A stretch of 64,000 bases of DNA from Roseomonas aerilata DSM 19363 (GCF_000711725.1 NZ_JONP01000023.1:1-64000); one strand, 5' to 3'. Shown: positions 42,753-51,253, numbered from the stretch's first letter. Notes: generated by a model not told the origin, from the sequence alone. A program made the numbers and translations.

Positions 42753-43733
42753 ATGCTGATGCGTCGGAAGTTCGCGTGGCTCGGCATTTCACTGGGCGGC
42801 TTCACCCTGCCGTCTGCCGCCCGAGCGGCACCGCTCGACCTCGCCCGCGTCATCGCAGGCTTCCCACCGGGCGGTACCGTCGACACGGTGGCGCGGCGGG
42901 CGGCTGACAGTCTGTCACCGACCTACGCACGCTCCGTCATCGTGGAGAACCGGACCGGCGCGGGCGGGCAGATCGCGGCGGCGGCCGTCAAGAACGCCTC
43001 TCCGGAGGGTGCCATGGTACTGCTGACGCCGCTCGGCGTGCTGACGCAGCAGCCGCACACCTTCGCGCAGGTGCCCTACGATCCCTTCGCCGACTTCACG
43101 CCGCTGACGGCCGGCGCGTCCTTTGAGTTCGCGTGGGGCGTGGGACCAGCGGTGCCTGATGCTGTCCGAACCGTCCCGCAATATCTCGAATGGTGCAGGG
43201 GAGGAAATAGCCGAGGCAACTTCGGCTCGCCCGCGGCGGGAACCACGCCGCACTTCGTCGGCATCATGCTCGGTCGAAGTGCCGGGGTCGAGATGACGCA
43301 TGTCGGCTATCGTGGCACGCCGCCAGCCATCCTCGACATGATCGGGGGCCAGATCCCGGCCGTCTGCGGACCGGCCGGCGAGTTCCTTCAGTACGTCAAT
43401 TCGGGCAAGTGCCGCGTGCTGGCCACAAGCGGCGCCCAGCGAAGCCGCTTTCTGCCGAACGTACCCACTTTCGTCGAGCAGGGCTTTGCCGATCTCGCCT
43501 TCGAGGAGTGGTTCGCCTTCTTTGCGCCGGCCCGTACGCCGGCCGCGCGCGTGGAGGAGTTCAGCCGCCTCGTGGCGGACGCCTTCGCTGCGCCGGCCAT
43601 AGCGCAGACCTTCGCTATTCAGGGCCTGCAGGTGAAGGTGAGCCGCCCCGCCGAGCTGCGCGACCGACTGGCGAGTGAGTACGAGACCTGGGGCAGGATC
43701 GTGAAAGCCGTCGGCTTCACGCCGCAGAGCTAG
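42753..43733 (+). CDS. Bug/TctC-type receptor in the nitrile/aldoxime operon
   Basis: A 326-aa periplasmic receptor. ATG at 42753 (MLMRRKFAWLGISLGG) has GAGCGAGGA upstream. The ligand loop is RVIAGFPPGGTVDTVARR, with VIVENRTGAGGQIA; the canonical PDGYT motif is replaced by SPEGAMVLL. It lies 12 bases before the nitrilase gene and is the natural supplier of an aldoxime, nitrile or acid to this operon (inference). It is the most divergent of the nine receptors by eye. Confidence 0.9.
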   Translation: MLMRRKFAWLGISLGGFTLPSAARAAPLDLARVIAGFPPGGTVDTVARRAADSLSPTYARSVIVENRTGAGGQIAAAAVKNASPEGAMVLLTPLGVLTQQPHTFAQVPYDPFADFTPLTAGASFEFAWGVGPAVPDAVRTVPQYLEWCRGGNSRGNFGSPAAGTTPHFVGIMLGRSAGVEMTHVGYRGTPPAILDMIGGQIPAVCGPAGEFLQYVNSGKCRVLATSGAQRSRFLPNVPTFVEQGFADLAFEEWFAFFAPARTPAARVEEFSRLVADAFAAPAIAQTFAIQGLQVKVSRPAELRDRLASEYETWGRIVKAVGFTPQS

Positions 43734-43745
43734 GAGAGGGTGTCG

Positions 43746-44774
43746 ATGGAAGGCGTCAGGAGAAGCTACCGCGTGGCAGCCGTGCAAGCCGCCCCAGCGT
43801 TCCTCGACCTTCAGGGGTCGGTGGCGAAGTGCATCGCCCTGATCGACGAGGCGGCAGCGGCATCGGCGGCCCTTGTCGCCTTTCCCGAGACTTTCATCCC
43901 AGGCTATCCCTGGTGGATCTGGCACCACTCGCCGGCCTCCATCTTCCAGCATGGCTTCGTCGAGCGCTATTTTGAGAACGCTCTGAGCTACGACTCGCCC
44001 GAGGCCGCCCTTCTGGCCGAGGCGGCGGCACGCCGGGGGATCGTCGTCGTTCTTGGGCTTGCCGAGCGCTGCGGTGGCAGCCTCTACATCGGCCAGTGGA
44101 TCCTCTCCTCGTCCGGCGCCACCCTGCTCCGACGCCGGAAGCTGAAGCCGACGCACGTGGAGCGCGCGGTTTTCGGTGAGGGGGCGGGATCGGACCTCGC
44201 GGTGGTGGACAGCGAACTTGGCCGGCTGGGCGCGCTCAACTGCTGGGAGCACCTGCAGCCACTGTCCAAGTACGCGATGTATGCACAGAACGAGCAGATC
44301 CACGTCGCGGCTTGGCCGAGCCTGTCAAGCGGCCAGGGGCGCCCGGTCTACGCTCTCGGCCATGAGGTCAACAACGCTGCGAGCCAGATCTACGCTGTCG
44401 AGGGCGGTTGCTTCGTCGTGGCGCCCTGTGCGCTCGTCTCGCAGGAGATGGTCGATCTCGTCTGTACCGATGATCGCCAACGCGCAGCCTTCGTGAAGGG
44501 CGGAGGGCGGGCAATGATCTACGGGCCGGACGGGCGACCGCTCTCCGAACCCCCTGATCCCGAGTTCGAGGGTCTCGTCATGGCCGATGTCGATCTTGGA
44601 CGGATCGCGCTCGCCAAATCGTTGGTGGACCCGGTTGGCCACTACGCGCGGCCGGATGTGGTGCGGCTGCTGCTGGACCGCTCCCCGGCCATGTCGGTCA
44701 TGGAGCGCGATTTGTCGAATCCGGTGGATGACACGGTGAGGCACGCCACAGCAGCGAGAACGACCACGACCTGA
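43746..44774 (+). CDS. Nitrilase (carbon-nitrogen hydrolase)
   Basis: A 342-aa nitrilase-superfamily enzyme with the complete catalytic triad: E48 in FPETFIPGYPWWIW, K132 in RRKLKPTHVER, and C166 in ALNCWEHLQP. The Trp-rich FIPGYPWWIW and NCWEH segments are typical of true nitrilases rather than amidases. It would convert a nitrile to the carboxylic acid and ammonia. ATG at 43746 was preferred over GTG 43740, which stands too close to AGGAGAGGG. It precedes the aldoxime dehydratase, whose nitrile product it would consume. Confidence 0.92.
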   Translation: MEGVRRSYRVAAVQAAPAFLDLQGSVAKCIALIDEAAAASAALVAFPETFIPGYPWWIWHHSPASIFQHGFVERYFENALSYDSPEAALLAEAAARRGIVVVLGLAERCGGSLYIGQWILSSSGATLLRRRKLKPTHVERAVFGEGAGSDLAVVDSELGRLGALNCWEHLQPLSKYAMYAQNEQIHVAAWPSLSSGQGRPVYALGHEVNNAASQIYAVEGGCFVVAPCALVSQEMVDLVCTDDRQRAAFVKGGGRAMIYGPDGRPLSEPPDPEFEGLVMADVDLGRIALAKSLVDPVGHYARPDVVRLLLDRSPAMSVMERDLSNPVDDTVRHATAARTTTT

Positions 44775-44802
44775 GAAAGTGGATGATCCTTAGGAGGACA
44801 GC

Positions 44803-45828
44803 GTGTTGACCGGAGCATCGTCGTTCGGACCTCACGGATCGGGCGCGCACTGGGACCCGCCCTATCCCGCCCATTCTTCTCTGTTCGGGAGCGAGGTTCG
44901 GGATCCCGTCATTTCCTACGTGGGACTTCAATCGCGGTCGGAAAGTGACTTGTGGGATGCCCTTCCATGCGTGCGGCTGTTCCTGGAGGCGGCGAGCGGG
45001 CCGGATTTCGAGGAGTATTCCGGCTATCGCGATGCGCGGGATTTCACCAACGAGGTCTTTGCCTGCTACTGGCTTGATCGAGCCCGCCATGATGCATGGC
45101 TGCGTTCGAGTGGCTTTGTTGAGTGGCTGGAACATCCGGATCGGCTCGGGGGCAAGGTGGGAATCTGGCAGGAGACGATCCATGTCTCCCTGGATCGAAT
45201 GGAGACCATCGCCGGACAGCCGGATTACGGGATCGCCCGCGCCGCGCTGAACAAGGGCGATACGACCCGCGCGCACGCTTACTTCGGATCGATGAGGCAC
45301 CGGATCGGAGCGGCTTCCCGCGATGGCCTGGAAAGCTCGCTGGCTACCTTCCCACTGGAGGCTGCGCGACTGACATGCGGTCTGCTGGTACGGGTCCTGC
45401 CGCCAGCCAACATGGCTGTCATTCGATCGGGGCAGGATTGGGGAGCTGTTCAGGATGATGAGCTGAGAACCTATTTGGGGGAGGTGCATCCGAAGCTGGT
45501 TCAGGGCATGGAGTTCCTGCGCGACTATCCAGCGGACGCCGGATGCTACTCCTGCCGGTTCATGATGGAGCAGGGGCCGGACAGGAAGCCGACAAAGAGA
45601 TCCTCCGGATTTGCAATGTTCCTTTCGCTACGGCATCTGGAAAAATGGTCGAGAAGCCATCCGACTCATCTCGCGATTTTCGAGAGCTTCTGGGCGATGG
45701 TGCGGAAATACGAGAATGCTCGGAACCTGCGCCTCTGGCATGAAGTCATAGTCGTAGGGGATGAAAATCCCGAGTTCATCTACGTGAATTGCCATGATAG
45801 GACGGGCCTACTTCGGTGGTCATTTTGA
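44803..45828 (+). CDS. Heme-containing aldoxime dehydratase (Oxd family)
   Basis: A 341-aa member of the phenylacetaldoxime dehydratase family, close to the usual 350 residues. Recognisable blocks are HWDPPYPAH near the N-terminus, GCYSCRFM at 248-254, SLRHLEKWSRSHPTHLAIF at 275-293 with H289 as candidate heme ligand, LRLWHEV with H313 as candidate catalytic His, and YVNCHDRTG near the end. The enzyme removes water from an aldoxime to make a nitrile, using ferrous heme. The start is GTG 44803 (or TTG 44806), after AGGAGG. With the nitrilase it forms the known two-step aldoxime-to-acid pathway. Confidence 0.92.
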   Translation: MLTGASSFGPHGSGAHWDPPYPAHSSLFGSEVRDPVISYVGLQSRSESDLWDALPCVRLFLEAASGPDFEEYSGYRDARDFTNEVFACYWLDRARHDAWLRSSGFVEWLEHPDRLGGKVGIWQETIHVSLDRMETIAGQPDYGIARAALNKGDTTRAHAYFGSMRHRIGAASRDGLESSLATFPLEAARLTCGLLVRVLPPANMAVIRSGQDWGAVQDDELRTYLGEVHPKLVQGMEFLRDYPADAGCYSCRFMMEQGPDRKPTKRSSGFAMFLSLRHLEKWSRSHPTHLAIFESFWAMVRKYENARNLRLWHEVIVVGDENPEFIYVNCHDRTGLLRWSF

Positions 45829-45843
45829 CGGCATTTACATCCG

Positions 45844-45863
45844 GAATACGATGATCTCGTATT
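45844..45863. terminator. Weak hairpin after the aldoxime dehydratase gene
   Basis: AATACGA and TCGTATT are inverted around a short loop, 15 bases after the stop codon of the aldoxime dehydratase. The stem is short and AT-rich, followed by TTTGAG rather than a real T-run, so this is only a weak candidate terminator. Confidence 0.3.
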
Positions 45864-45989
45864 TGAGAGCCCGCTTCATAACGGCTGGGTTGGGGTGAGC
45901 GGCGGGGGTTCTGCGCATTCGGAGGGTGTCTGACGTCCTTCGTGGTGGCCATGTGGACCCCTGCCGCCCGCGTGCAGCTTGCGCGCGGC

Positions 45990-46310
45990 TCTCATTGCCA
46001 GGCGGAACACAGCACATAACGTCAGGGCGGTCGCGATCGCCAGATTCGGGTACTTCGCTTGGCGGCCCCGGCCGCTGCGTGCCTCAGCTCGCCACCCCTC
46101 GATCGCCTCTGCCGTGAACCACACAGCGAGATTGCCGCGGGCGCGCAGGCCGGCGTCGTACTCAGCCCAGTCGGTTACACTCTGGCGCTGTCTGGGAATG
46201 CGGTACCGGTGGTCAGCATTGGCTTTGAACGGCATGACGGGCGTCCCTCAGGGTTCGAGGGATCGTCCCTGTGCCAGCCCCAAGGCGCCCGATCGGGCGA
46301 CCCGTGCAAC
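45990..46310 (-). pseudogene. IS5-family element 5' fragment (transposase N-terminus and right end)
   Basis: From ATG 46235 the minus strand reads MPFKANADHRYRIPRQ, TDWAEYDAGLRARGNLAVWF and TALTLCAVFRLAMR, matching the first 80 residues of the transposase at 32899. Homology then stops near 45990. The terminal repeat CCCGTGCAAC ends at 46310. The catalytic domain and the other end are absent. Confidence 0.82.
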
Positions 46311-46356
46311 AAGACGGGGTGCAGCCGGGGCGCTTGAAGGCGGCTGAGGCTGGAGG

Positions 46357-46872
46357 CTAATCGCGTCCAAGCCCGGTTTCTTCGATACGCCGCAGGACGG
46401 CTAGAAGATCACCGCCAGGCTTCCCGGCCGCTCCGAACAGCTTCGCCTGTACCGCGATCACAAGCGGCATAGCCTGCCTCAGCGCCGCCACGCCAGCTTC
46501 CGTCACCTCCACATGTCTGGCGCGAGCGTCGGCCTCGCTGCGCGGCCGTGCGGCCATGCCTTTGGTCTCAAGCGCCTTCAGCACCTGCGAGACCTGCATC
46601 GGATGAATATCGCCTAGCCGCGCCAGGGCCACCTGGGTGACAGGCTCGCCGGAACGCGCCATCCACGCCGCCAACGCCAGCGCGGTGAACTGCAGATGGG
46701 TCAGTCCGACGGGGCCGAGGGCCCGATCAACCTCGCGCACGTAGCGGTGGACCACTCGCCACAGGACGAAGCCCACGGCGTTCTCGGGAGCGCCAAGCGT
46801 TTCGTGCCTGAAGAGTTCGGCAAGGACGGGGAGATCTGCAGCCATGATCGCTTCTATGTCCACCCCGCTCAT
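46357..46872 (-). CDS. MarR-family transcriptional regulator
   Basis: A 171-aa regulator with an IEAIMAADLPVLAELF head, the helix-turn-helix LTHLQFTALALAAWMARSGEPVTQVALARLGDIHPMQVSQVLKALETKGMA and the wing PRSEADARARHVEVTEAG. ATG at 46872 is used; the open frame starts earlier at a TTG that lies inside the operator palindrome and is unlikely. It is divergent from the binding-protein gene at 46951, with the palindrome TGATAAA-N4-TTTATCA between them, so it is probably its repressor. Confidence 0.88.
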   Translation of the reverse strand: MSGVDIEAIMAADLPVLAELFRHETLGAPENAVGFVLWRVVHRYVREVDRALGPVGLTHLQFTALALAAWMARSGEPVTQVALARLGDIHPMQVSQVLKALETKGMAARPRSEADARARHVEVTEAGVAALRQAMPLVIAVQAKLFGAAGKPGGDLLAVLRRIEETGLGRD

Positions 46873-46901
46873 GGCGCACCAGGCCCAATCACCCTTGAAA
46901 A

Positions 46902-46919
46902 TGATAAAGGCGTTTATCA
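46902..46919. promoter_or_regulatory. MarR operator palindrome TGATAAA-N4-TTTATCA
   Basis: A perfect 18-base inverted repeat with seven-base arms lies in the 78-base divergent gap between the MarR gene (start 46872) and the gene at 46951. Its length and AT-rich arms are typical of MarR sites. Confidence 0.75.
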
Positions 46920-46950
46920 AATTCAGCCGCTAACTGGCTGGAGAGATGCC

Positions 46951-47952
46951 ATGCGCGACGAACCGCTCGACATTGCTTTTTGGAACTACGACCGCACTCG
47001 TGCTCTGAGCGATGGCCGCGTGAGGATCGAGGGCATCGAGGCGCGCTTCCATACCGCCCCTATTGTAACCGAGATCTTCGAGGCCATGGTACGCCGCGGC
47101 GCCTTCGATGTGTCCGAACTCGGCCTGACGTATTTCCTGCGCACCTTCGCCGATGGTCCCTCGCCCTTCCTGGCGCTGCCCGTCTTTCCCAACCGCGCGT
47201 TCCGTCACTCGGCCATCTACGTTAGCACGGCCAGCGGCATCGAACGTCCCGAGCAGCTGACGGGCCGGACGATCGGTGAACTGGCGCTTTACGGGCATGA
47301 TGCTGGGGTGATGCCGAAGGGGATCCTCGCCGACGAGTTCGGCTTCCGGCCCGAGTGCAACCGCTGGATCGTGGGCGGGATCGACTTTCCGATGAAGCCC
47401 ATCGACTTCGTTCCACAGTCCCATCCGGCGGGGGTGGAGGTGACACTGGCGCCGACGGGCACCGACCTTGGTGCCCTGCTGGAGGCGGGCGAGATCGATG
47501 TGCTCATCTCCGCGGACGTGCCCCGCTGCGTGCTTGAGGGCTCACCCCGGGTCCGTCGCCTGTTCACGGACCACAAGGCGGTGGAACGCGACTATTTCCG
47601 ACGCACGGGCATCTTCCCCATCATGCACGCCGTGGTCGTCACACGCGAACTGGCCGAGCGGGAGCCGGAAGTTGTCCAGGCAGTCTACCGTGGCTTTTGC
47701 GATGCCAAGGCAGTCGCGGCCGAGGAGCTGGTTCGCGGCATGACGTTCAACAACATGGGGTTGATGATCCCATGGCTGACCGATCTGCTTTCGCAGGATC
47801 GCGAGCTGCTAGGTGCCGGCTGGTGGCCTTACGGCATCCGACCGAACCACGCGGCGATCGATGCCGTGCTGCGATATCACCACGAGCAAGGACTGACCGC
47901 CCGGCGCCTCTCGGTCGAGGAGGTTTTCGTGCCCTACCTGCTGGACAAATAA
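46951..47952 (+). CDS. 4,5-dihydroxyphthalate decarboxylase-like / substrate-binding protein
   Basis: A 333-aa protein of the family often labelled 4,5-dihydroxyphthalate decarboxylase, which has a type II periplasmic-binding-protein fold. Conserved parts are FWNYDRTRALSDGRVRIEGI, FDVSELGLTYFLRTF, ALPVFPNRAFRHSAIYV and GVMPKGILADEFGF. No signal peptide is visible after ATG 46951, which favours a cytoplasmic enzyme over a transport receptor. GGAGAG precedes the start. It is divergent from a MarR gene and stands alone as a transcription unit. True decarboxylase activity has been shown for few members, so the reaction is uncertain. Confidence 0.8.
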   Translation: MRDEPLDIAFWNYDRTRALSDGRVRIEGIEARFHTAPIVTEIFEAMVRRGAFDVSELGLTYFLRTFADGPSPFLALPVFPNRAFRHSAIYVSTASGIERPEQLTGRTIGELALYGHDAGVMPKGILADEFGFRPECNRWIVGGIDFPMKPIDFVPQSHPAGVEVTLAPTGTDLGALLEAGEIDVLISADVPRCVLEGSPRVRRLFTDHKAVERDYFRRTGIFPIMHAVVVTRELAEREPEVVQAVYRGFCDAKAVAAEELVRGMTFNNMGLMIPWLTDLLSQDRELLGAGWWPYGIRPNHAAIDAVLRYHHEQGLTARRLSVEEVFVPYLLDK

Positions 47953-48129
47953 CAGGAGGGGCAGCGGTCCGAACCGGTGTCGGGTCAGGGTCGCGACCGC
48001 CTAAAAACTCCCCCTCTCCCACATAGTGGCTTTCCTGGATGTTCCACCTCGAGTTTGAAGTCACAGATGTGCATGTGCGCACCCGTCGTGTCCGCGTAGC
48101 CGATGAGCGCGCCATCTAACCGTCTGGTT
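47953..48129. other. Intergenic remnant, no gene
   Basis: After the binding-protein stop comes a stretch with no credible open frame. On the minus strand a short segment reads ALIGYADTTGAHMHIC, which I could not assign. The next stretch is IS481-like. Confidence 0.35.
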
Positions 48130-48345
48130 ATGGAACTTCCTTGGCAGCTTCAGCGATGAGGCGTGCACGGGCGACATCGTTTGGACCGGCGTGTCCCTCG
48201 GGTTGGTCCACTTGGCACGGGCGAGCTTTCGTCGAGCTCTGAGGCGCTCCTTGACTACCTGGTTGGATGTCCTGCCATCGAGGACGCGCTGGCGTCGTGC
48301 GTTGTAGGCGGCGTTGAAGCCGCGGAGCAGCCCTTCGAGTTAGGC
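48130..48345 (-). pseudogene. IS481-like transposase C-terminal remnant
   Basis: The minus strand reads GLLRGFNAAYNARRQRVLDG and QVVKERLRARRKLARAK, then after a frame change AGPNDVARARLIAEAAKEV, the tail of an integrase-type transposase. No catalytic DDE part, start codon or terminal repeat remains. Assignment to the IS481 family rests on these tail motifs only. Confidence 0.55.
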
Positions 48346-48455
48346 GTGCAACCAGATAGTGATGACTGAGTCTCGATCCTTGGAGAATCTGACCCAGCCA
48401 CACCGTAACGTCGAGCCATGCAGCGCAGTCGGCCGGCGTCCCAACTGGCGCAGCG

Positions 48456-48622
48456 TTAGGCCACGTGCAGTCTGATCTCACCAATCCCCTCAGTGCCCCC
48501 GGTCACGGTATCGCCGCGCTGGATCGGACCCACATTCTCGGGCGTGCCCGTCATTGTGAGGTCGCCGGGCCGCAGTTCCATGGAGCGGGAAGCAATCGAG
48601 ATAATGTCCGACACCGGCCAGA
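48456..48622 (-). pseudogene. FAH-family hydrolase C-terminal stump
   Basis: Before the IS6-like left end at 48623, the minus strand encodes NLWPVSDIISIASRSMELRPGD followed by MTGTPENVGPIQRGDTV, the terminal portion of a fumarylacetoacetate-hydrolase-family protein (the GTPENVG loop is diagnostic). The rest of the gene is not found beyond the IS at 49598. This is a third FAH gene in the window, destroyed by the insertion. Confidence 0.8.
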
Positions 48623-49597
48623 GGTTCTGTGAGCTTTCGCGCCGGAGGCGCGGTCGAACGCAGCCTGAAGCTGTCAGCCTACCCTGCCGCCAGAATGGCG
48701 AGCGCGGATGTCGCACGACGGAGCTGAAGCATGCGGCGGCGGTTGGCGGAAACATGCTGGTTGTGACGTACACGGGGGCGGAGGTGGTTGCAGAGTTCGT
48801 CATGGGCTTGGCAGAAGCGGTCAGCTGACGTGGAGTTCTTGAACCCGCGCATACATCGGATCCGGCCTTCGATGCCTCGGTGATCCTGCTCAAGCCGCTT
48901 GTTCATAGAGGCGCTGGTGCGGTGGGTGACCCGCTTGTCCAGCGTTGAGCGGATCGCCCGCGGGTAGGAGCCATGCCCGTCCGTGGTGATCTTGTCGGGG
49001 ACAATGCCGGTGGCGGACTTGGCCGAGCGGAAGAACGCCTTCGCGGCCGCCATGTCGCGGCGTTCGCTGAGCATGGTATCGACGAGATCGCCGTCCCGGT
49101 CGATTGCCCGATACAGGTAGCACCAGCGTCCACGGACCTTCACGGAGGTCTCATCGATGTGGCAAGAGCGGCGGCCGACGCCGCTCTTCCCAAGCCGTCG
49201 CTGGCGCAGTTCATCCGCCAGCGACGGTGCGAGCTTGGCCTCCCAGGCCCGCGCCGCCTCATGGCTGAACAGGATGCCGCGGATGAGGAACATCTCGGTC
49301 AGGTCGCGGAGGGTGAGGCGGTAGCGCAGGCGCCAGAGCACCACGAGCGCAGCGCCGGGGTACTGCGCCCTGTTCAGCATCCCGGCGCTGCGCTCGTTGA
49401 ACCCTCGGCCGCAGGCACGGCACCAGAAGCGCCGGTAGCCCTGAGCCGTACGGTCCCGCCGCTGAGCCACCTCGGCCGAACCGCATGCCATGCACTCCAT
49501 TCTTGGCTCCCAGTCGCCCGTCACCCCGACAAGAGCCTATCCACCCCGTCCCCACCTCGCCAATCCAGGCGCCCCTGGCCCGAATGCTGACAGAACC
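48623..49597 (-). mobile_element. IS6-like element, complete copy
   Basis: The ends GGTTCTGTGAGCTTTCGCGCC (from 48623) and its partial inverse ending TGACAGAACC at 49597 enclose 975 bases and one intact transposase. No eight-base target duplication is seen (left flank CGGCCAGA, right flank GCTGCGAT), and the truncated FAH gene on the left does not continue on the right, so host DNA was lost at this site too. Confidence 0.82.
48679..49500 (-). CDS. IS6-like DDE transposase with zinc-ribbon N-terminus
   Basis: A 273-aa transposase with an intact frame. C3, C6, C27 and C30 form an N-terminal zinc ribbon (MECMACGSAEV, WCRACGRG). The DDE set is complete: D116 in CHIDETSV, D174 in TTDGHGSYPR and E204 in LEQDHRGIEG. 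The start was set at ATG 49500, matching the start of the split copy at 31902. This is the only apparently functional copy of this IS type in the window and can explain the scattered end relics at 1353 and 58437. Confidence 0.9.
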   Translation of the reverse strand: MECMACGSAEVAQRRDRTAQGYRRFWCRACGRGFNERSAGMLNRAQYPGAALVVLWRLRYRLTLRDLTEMFLIRGILFSHEAARAWEAKLAPSLADELRQRRLGKSGVGRRSCHIDETSVKVRGRWCYLYRAIDRDGDLVDTMLSERRDMAAAKAFFRSAKSATGIVPDKITTDGHGSYPRAIRSTLDKRVTHRTSASMNKRLEQDHRGIEGRIRCMRGFKNSTSADRFCQAHDELCNHLRPRVRHNQHVSANRRRMLQLRRATSALAILAAG

Positions 49598-49654
49598 GCT
49601 GCGATCGGCCGGACGCTCTTTCCGCTACCGCCAGAGGAAGCAGGCCGTTCCGCA

Positions 49655-50599
49655 TCACGCCGCCTCCAGCGTCAGGACCTCGCCGCCGCTCTCCCTGAGG
49701 CGGGCGAAGTAGGCATCTTGGTCGAGCAACTGGTAGGGAAAGTAGAGCCCGGCCGGGGTCGCCGGGCGGCCGTCGAGCCCGACCAGCCGCTCGAGGATCA
49801 TGGCGACCCCCATTCCCATCAGCGGCGCCGCTCCTCCGCGGTGGACGACCGCGTGGCGGGTGCGGAGCGACCGGCCCGCATGATCCTCCCCGGCGAGTTC
49901 GATGATGATCTCGGTCGATGCCGGCTCGCCGCGGCGCCGGGTGGAGCTAACGCTTGTCGCGAGATCGAACCTCACGCTCGGCGCGCCGGTCGCCGCCGCC
50001 AAGCCGACAACGTCGATCGAGGAGAAGCCGGTGGCCTCCACCTCAGTGCCGTCGGCGGCGCGGAACCTCGCCCTGGCATCATCGCCGGCGCGCCACACGT
50101 AGCGGCCCCCGCGCCGCGTGAGCGCGGCGGGCAAGGTGTTGTTCAGCCGCTCGAAATCCTCGGCCACTGCCGGACCGCCGGTGTCCTGCTCATCGACGAG
50201 CGCGCCGATCGCGATGTCGCGCACCCGCCCGAAGCGCCGGGCAAGGCCGAGAGCGGGGACAGTCGTGGCGCCCACGAGCCATTCATAGCCGAGGACGACC
50301 GGCGCAGCGCCCGGCCGGTGCATGAAGGCTGCGACCTCGGGCGCGATCTCGTAGACGCCCGAGGAAATGCTGATGTGCGGCACGCCCCGCGCCTGCGCGA
50401 AGCGCAGCCCGGCGATCCTGTCGTCGGAGAAGAGGACGGCGACGGCACCCACCGGGCGCTCGCCGAGGCCGAGATCGTCGGCGTCCAAGTCGAGTGCCGT
50501 GCCTTCCGCGCGGCCGATCTCCGCCGCCGTCTTCTCCACTTTAGCGGGATCGCGCCCGCCGATCAGCAGCGGCAAATGGGGGTGGGCGGCGCGGAGGAA
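49655..50599 (-). pseudogene. Saccharopine-dehydrogenase-like protein, N-terminus deleted
   Basis: About 315 codons of a saccharopine-dehydrogenase/trans-acting-enoyl-reductase-type NAD(P)-binding protein. It starts abruptly at LRAAHPHLPLLIGGRDPAKVE, so the Rossmann GxGxxG strand that should come before is gone. It continues with PHISISSGVYEIAPEV, GYEWLVGATTVPALGLA and GRSLRTRHAVVHRGG to a normal stop at 49655. The frame stays open upstream, but that part is antisense to a TetR gene. Both genes meet inside 50576-50599, so a deletion has removed both 5' ends and the shared promoter. It is unlikely to be functional. Confidence 0.75.
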
Positions 50600-51091
50600 C
50601 TGACTCTGGGGCACCTCGCCACGCGCGCCGACGTCTCCAAGCCAGTGGCCTACGATCACTTCGGCACGCGATCGGGGCTGCTGATTGAGCTCTACCGATG
50701 GATCGATGTCGAGCGGGTGAACGCCTTCCGGGATGCGATGGCCACCGGAGAGCGGAGCCCCGAGGAGTGCATCCAGGTCCTCGCGGCCGCCTACATCCAC
50801 TGCGCCGCAGATAAGACCGACGAGTTCCACGCGGTGGGTGCCGCGCTGGCCGGCAGCGAGGAGAAGGCCGCGGTGTTTCAGGAGCTGCTCGACAACTCCG
50901 TGCAGATGTTTGTTTCGGTGCTCCGGCCCTACAGCACCCTGCCGGCGGCGGAGCTGGAGCGGCGCTGCATCGGCCTGGTCGGCGCGGGCGAGGCACTCTC
51001 GGCCGAGTTGGCGCGCGGCAGGTCCAACGAGGCCGAAGCCGCCGGAGCGCTCGCGTCTCTGATCAGGGGCGGGTTGAGCGCACTGGATTAG
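50576..51091 (+). pseudogene. TetR-family regulator, first helix deleted
   Basis: The frame from ATG 50576 reads GAEELTLGHLATRADVSKPVAYDHFGTRSGLLIELY, that is, helices 2 and 3 of the TetR DNA-binding domain, followed by an ordinary ligand domain (DKTDEFHAVGAALAGSEEKAAVFQELL). Helix 1 and the true start are missing. Its 5' end overlaps the truncated dehydrogenase on the other strand. It was presumably the divergent regulator of that dehydrogenase before the deletion. ATG 50576 has no good ribosome-binding site. Confidence 0.75.
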
Positions 51092-51253
51092 TTATGTCTA
51101 TATCATCATGCCAGCCATAGCCCTGATCTTGGTCCCGACCGCTTCGCCTCAAAGTCTGGCCCAGCGGCCTCCACCACCATGGCTAGGCTTGGCCAGAAGC
51201 GGCATGGGGGCTTTCGGTCGTGATGCCTGCCATGCTGGACGTCGTCTTCGTAG

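Noticed and set aside
42915-44303. Minus-strand open frame of 462 codons opposite the TctC and nitrilase genes
   Set aside because: It is the antisense shadow of two well-supported genes and shows no recognisable motif.
48000-48110. Possible remnant gene reading ALIGYADTTGAHMHIC on the minus strand
   Set aside because: Too short and not recognisable; no start, stop or partner segment supports it.
29558-49597. Target-site duplications around the IS6-like elements
   Set aside because: Flanking eight-base segments at 29558/31998 and 48623/49597 do not match, so no duplication is claimed.
49490-50575. Plus-strand open frame joined to the TetR part, giving 533 codons
   Set aside because: This part is antisense to the dehydrogenase remnant, so the long frame is a chance read-through and not a fusion protein.
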